Of a stretch of 8,771 nucleotides of DNA, positions 7,110 to 8,771 are shown piece by piece. The stretch spans positions 1 through 8,771 of the forward strand of contig JAJYIL010000098.1 in assembly GCA_021790055.1 (NCBI GenBank), in the 5' to 3' direction. This DNA comes from Bacteroidota bacterium. GTDB lineage: Bacteria > Bacteroidota > Ignavibacteria > Ignavibacteriales > Ignavibacteriaceae. The translations under genes and the position numbers were made by a program. The stretch's first letter is position 1; each line of letters begins with the position of its first letter. The notes below the pieces were generated by a model that was not told where the DNA came from, made no database searches, and saw nothing but the letters and a program-made list of their open reading frames with translations.

Positions 7110-7823
7110 TCACTTCCTCTTCCATCCGAAGATGTTAAACTTTCTTCCCTGCTTTGGATTTTCAGACTCTTCGGAGGGCTCAGAATCTTCTTCTTGCTTT
7201 AATGAACTTTGAGTTCTTGCCGACTGGATTTCGTAAGAAATCTGTTTCCAAATTTCATTTCCGGGCAGAATCTGGTTTGTTAAATTTTTTATTCTTTCGG
7301 ATAGAGGAGTAACCTGGCTTAACGAGCTATTGGCAGCCTTTAACTGTGAGTGGGCGTTGATTAGACTTTTTTTAACCTCTTCAGTTTTAATCATCAGCAA
7401 CTCAGCAGTTTCAGTTTCGGTGTATTTTTCAAGATCATGGAGCACGAATGTCAGACGTTCTTTAATAGGCAGCGATAAAATTTCAAGATCAAATGATTTG
7501 ATGTTGGGGTTTTTGTCCTTTTTTTCACTTGTACTTCCGGAGAAAGAATTTTCTTGCCTAAGTTTTTCAAGCGATGAGTAAACCGCAATACTGCAAAGCC
7601 ATGAGCTAAAAGAAACGTCAATTTTAAGCATCCCTATATTTTTCCATGCTGTCAAGAATACATTTTTAGTAACCACATCGGCAAGCTGCCTATCTGCTAA
7701 AAGCCTTAAGCAAAGTGTATAAACCCGTGCTGCGCTCATTTGAAATAGCTGTTCAAATGAAGAGTTATTGCCTGCCTTAACATTTTGGATTAAAGACCGT
7801 ATCAGCTTATTGTCCTGTGCCAG
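7110..7823 (-). CDS. ECF-type (sigma-70 family) RNA polymerase sigma factor with C-terminal extension; probable CTG start
   Basis: Sigma region 2 is recognisable from NKLIRSLIQNVKAGNNSSFE through RVYTLCLRLLADRQLADVV and FLTAWKNI to SFSSWLCSIAVYSSLEKLRQ. A polar linker follows. Region 4 (about residues 113-163) reads SLPIKERLTFVLHDL, then the helix-turn-helix TETETAELLMIKTEEVKKSL. Such proteins direct RNA polymerase to special promoters. The first ATG (7739) would delete the start of region 2 and has no Shine-Dalgarno. The frame is open upstream to a TAA at 7841-7839. CTG 7823 gives the usual ECF N-terminus (AQDNKLIRSL) and has GAGG 6 nt before it, so I chose it: 237 aa. No ATG, GTG or TTG exists in the extension. 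Residues 164-237 form an unusual tail with an acidic cluster (EEDSEPSEESE) and a basic end (FGWKRK). No anti-sigma gene is adjacent. Motifs are somewhat divergent from consensus. Confidence 0.8.
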   Translation of the reverse strand: MAQDNKLIRSLIQNVKAGNNSSFEQLFQMSAARVYTLCLRLLADRQLADVVTKNVFLTAWKNIGMLKIDVSFSSWLCSIAVYSSLEKLRQENSFSGSTSEKKDKNPNIKSFDLEILSLPIKERLTFVLHDLEKYTETETAELLMIKTEEVKKSLINAHSQLKAANSSLSQVTPLSERIKNLTNQILPGNEIWKQISYEIQSARTQSSLKQEEDSEPSEESENPKQGRKFNIFGWKRK

Positions 7824-7829
7824 AAAATG

Positions 7830-7833
7830 CCTC
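7830..7833 (-). promoter_or_regulatory. Ribosome binding site for the CTG start of the sigma factor
   Basis: On the minus strand GAGG lies 6 nt before CTG 7823-7821. It is the only Shine-Dalgarno-like sequence near the beginning of the homologous region and decides the start. Confidence 0.45.
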
Positions 7834-7861
7834 GTAAATTATCTATAGAGAAACTTATCTA

Positions 7862-7873
7862 ATTATCGATAAT
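7862..7873. promoter_or_regulatory. Perfect 12-bp palindrome upstream of the sigma factor, candidate operator
   Basis: ATTATCGATAAT is fully self-complementary. It lies about 40 nt before the proposed sigma-factor start, just downstream of a TAnnTTTG element on the same strand. Related ATCTA motifs lie between it and the start. A repressor or autoregulatory site would fit, but no regulator is identified. Confidence 0.3.
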
Positions 7874-7882
7874 AACATTGAA

Positions 7883-7890
7883 CAAATTTA
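7883..7890 (-). promoter_or_regulatory. Candidate TAnnTTTG promoter element for the sigma-factor gene
   Basis: The minus strand reads TAAATTTG, an exact match to the -7 consensus TAnnTTTG of Bacteroidota primary sigma factors. A TTG lies 23 nt upstream, a longer spacing than usual, so the -33 half is weak. It sits about 60 nt before the proposed CTG start. Confidence 0.3.
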
Positions 7891-7910
7891 CATTTTAGCG
7901 GAATAACTAT

Positions 7911-8771
7911 CTACAATTTTTTCAGTAGCTTTTTAAAATCTTCAATTTTGTTTACGGGCAAGCTGCATACATAGTTCCGGCAGACATAAGCCGTGGGCTT
8001 GCCGCCAATTTGAATTTGATTTACTAAAAACGGAGCTGCTCTTTTTATTTCATCGCCGGAATTTAAAATAACGATTTTTGAGGGAATATAAAATTCCTTC
8101 AACGAAAGGATAAATTGTTTAGTTACTTCGGAATCTGTGCCCCCTGTAATTACGATTTCATTCGAGGGTCCGAAAGCGAAATCGAGCGCGCAAAGCGCAT
8201 AAGAAAAGTTTGACGGCGATGCAGATAACTGTCTTGAAAACGCCCGGGATGTTTCAAAAGCTTTATGCTCAAGCTCCGGGCTGGATGTCATTCTCCCAAG
8301 CCGGATTAGATTCATCATTTCCGCGGAATTACCTGAAGGAATTGCGCCATCATAAATTTCTTTTTGACGCGCTATCATCAGCTCCGCTTCGTGACTTGTA
8401 AAAAAGAACCCGCCGTTTCTATTATCCCAAAAACGCTTAATAAGTTCGGAGTTAAGATGAAGCGCCTTTGTTAAATATTCGGTCTTGAAAGAAGCTTCGT
8501 ATAAATCGATCAGCGCAGAGATAATAAACGCATAATCATCTAAATTGCCATTAATTGAAGCTTCGCCCTGCCTGTAACTATGTAGAAGCATTCCGTTATT
8601 ATCAATCATATTTTCAAAAAAGAAATTTACAGATTTTTCAGCAGCAGATAGGTAATCATTTTTCTCAAATACTTGCGATGCTCTGGAAAGAGCCGAAATC
8701 ATCAAAGCGTTCCAATCAGTAATAATTTTATCATCTTTAAACGGATGAATCCTTTTTTCCCTTGCTTCACA
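7911..8771 (-). CDS. SPATA20/YyaL-like protein (DUF255 family), C-terminal part, 5' truncated
   Basis: The frame is open to the right edge and stops at TAG 7913-7911, so 286 C-terminal residues are visible. The TTG/ATG near 8705 is internal: the preceding REKRIHPFKDDKIITDWNAL matches the conserved entry into the barrel domain. The sequence follows the family through LMISALSRA, LLHSYRQGEA, LDDYAFIISALIDLYEA, NGGFFFTS and EIYDGAIPSGNS (about 138-149 of the fragment) to YVCRNYVCSLPV near the end, with Cys264 and Cys269. Members have an N-terminal thioredoxin-like domain (outside this window) followed by an alpha/alpha barrel resembling N-acylglucosamine 2-epimerases. Their substrate is not established; a redox role is often assumed. 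It lies upstream of the sigma-factor gene on the same strand with an 87-bp gap, so co-transcription is possible but a separate promoter is plausible. Confidence 0.93.
   Translation of the reverse strand, partial: CEAREKRIHPFKDDKIITDWNALMISALSRASQVFEKNDYLSAAEKSVNFFFENMIDNNGMLLHSYRQGEASINGNLDDYAFIISALIDLYEASFKTEYLTKALHLNSELIKRFWDNRNGGFFFTSHEAELMIARQKEIYDGAIPSGNSAEMMNLIRLGRMTSSPELEHKAFETSRAFSRQLSASPSNFSYALCALDFAFGPSNEIVITGGTDSEVTKQFILSLKEFYIPSKIVILNSGDEIKRAAPFLVNQIQIGGKPTAYVCRNYVCSLPVNKIEDFKKLLKKL

Noticed and set aside
7330..7581. 83-aa open frame on the plus strand
   Set aside because: Antisense to region 4 and the linker of the sigma factor, which has clear homology; nothing protein-like in this frame.
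1..8771. CRISPR array, tRNA, rRNA, insertion sequence or phage genes
   Set aside because: No regularly spaced repeats with spacers, no tRNA cloverleaf motifs, and no transposase or integrase motifs were seen in any frame.

Overview
The window is a moderately AT-rich stretch of bacterial chromosome with ordinary housekeeping content. The organism is not named by any feature here. Several things suggest a member of the Bacteroidota/Ignavibacteriota/Chlorobiota (FCB) group: weak or absent Shine-Dalgarno sequences at several starts, a TAnnTTTG-like promoter element, intergenic palindromic repeats, and an S9 hydrolase and a SPATA20/YyaL protein of a type common there. This assignment is an inference and should be treated as such.

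Layout. Positions 2-616 (+) hold the C-terminal catalytic part of an S9-type alpha/beta hydrolase that begins before the window. A non-coding gap of about 500 bp follows. It contains a heptamer-phased inverted repeat (687-749), a possible decayed gene remnant on the minus strand (about 754-893) and a CRP/FNR-like palindrome (980-995). Positions 1121-7002 (+) carry a complete pyruvate dehydrogenase operon: aceE (homodimeric E1, 889 aa), aceF (E2 with two lipoyl domains, 552 aa) and lpd (E3, 470 aa). The aceE-aceF gap is 21 bp. The aceF-lpd gap is 119 bp and holds a symmetric GCATG inverted repeat. A stem-loop at 7073-7100 lies between lpd and a convergent minus-strand gene.

On the minus strand, from the right edge leftward, are the C-terminal 286 residues of a SPATA20/YyaL-like (DUF255) protein and then an ECF-type sigma factor. 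Homology and a Shine-Dalgarno sequence point to a rare CTG start for the sigma factor, 28 codons upstream of the first ATG. It has an unusual 74-residue C-terminal tail and no neighbouring anti-sigma gene. A TAnnTTTG element and a perfect 12-bp palindrome lie just upstream.

The three PDH genes together convert pyruvate to acetyl-CoA and NADH. E1 decarboxylates pyruvate on ThDP and acetylates the lipoyl arms of E2. E2 transfers the acetyl group to CoA, and E3 reoxidises dihydrolipoyl with NAD+. No new multi-gene system is evident. The items most worth a second look are the CTG-started sigma factor with its tail and the heptamer-phased repeat.
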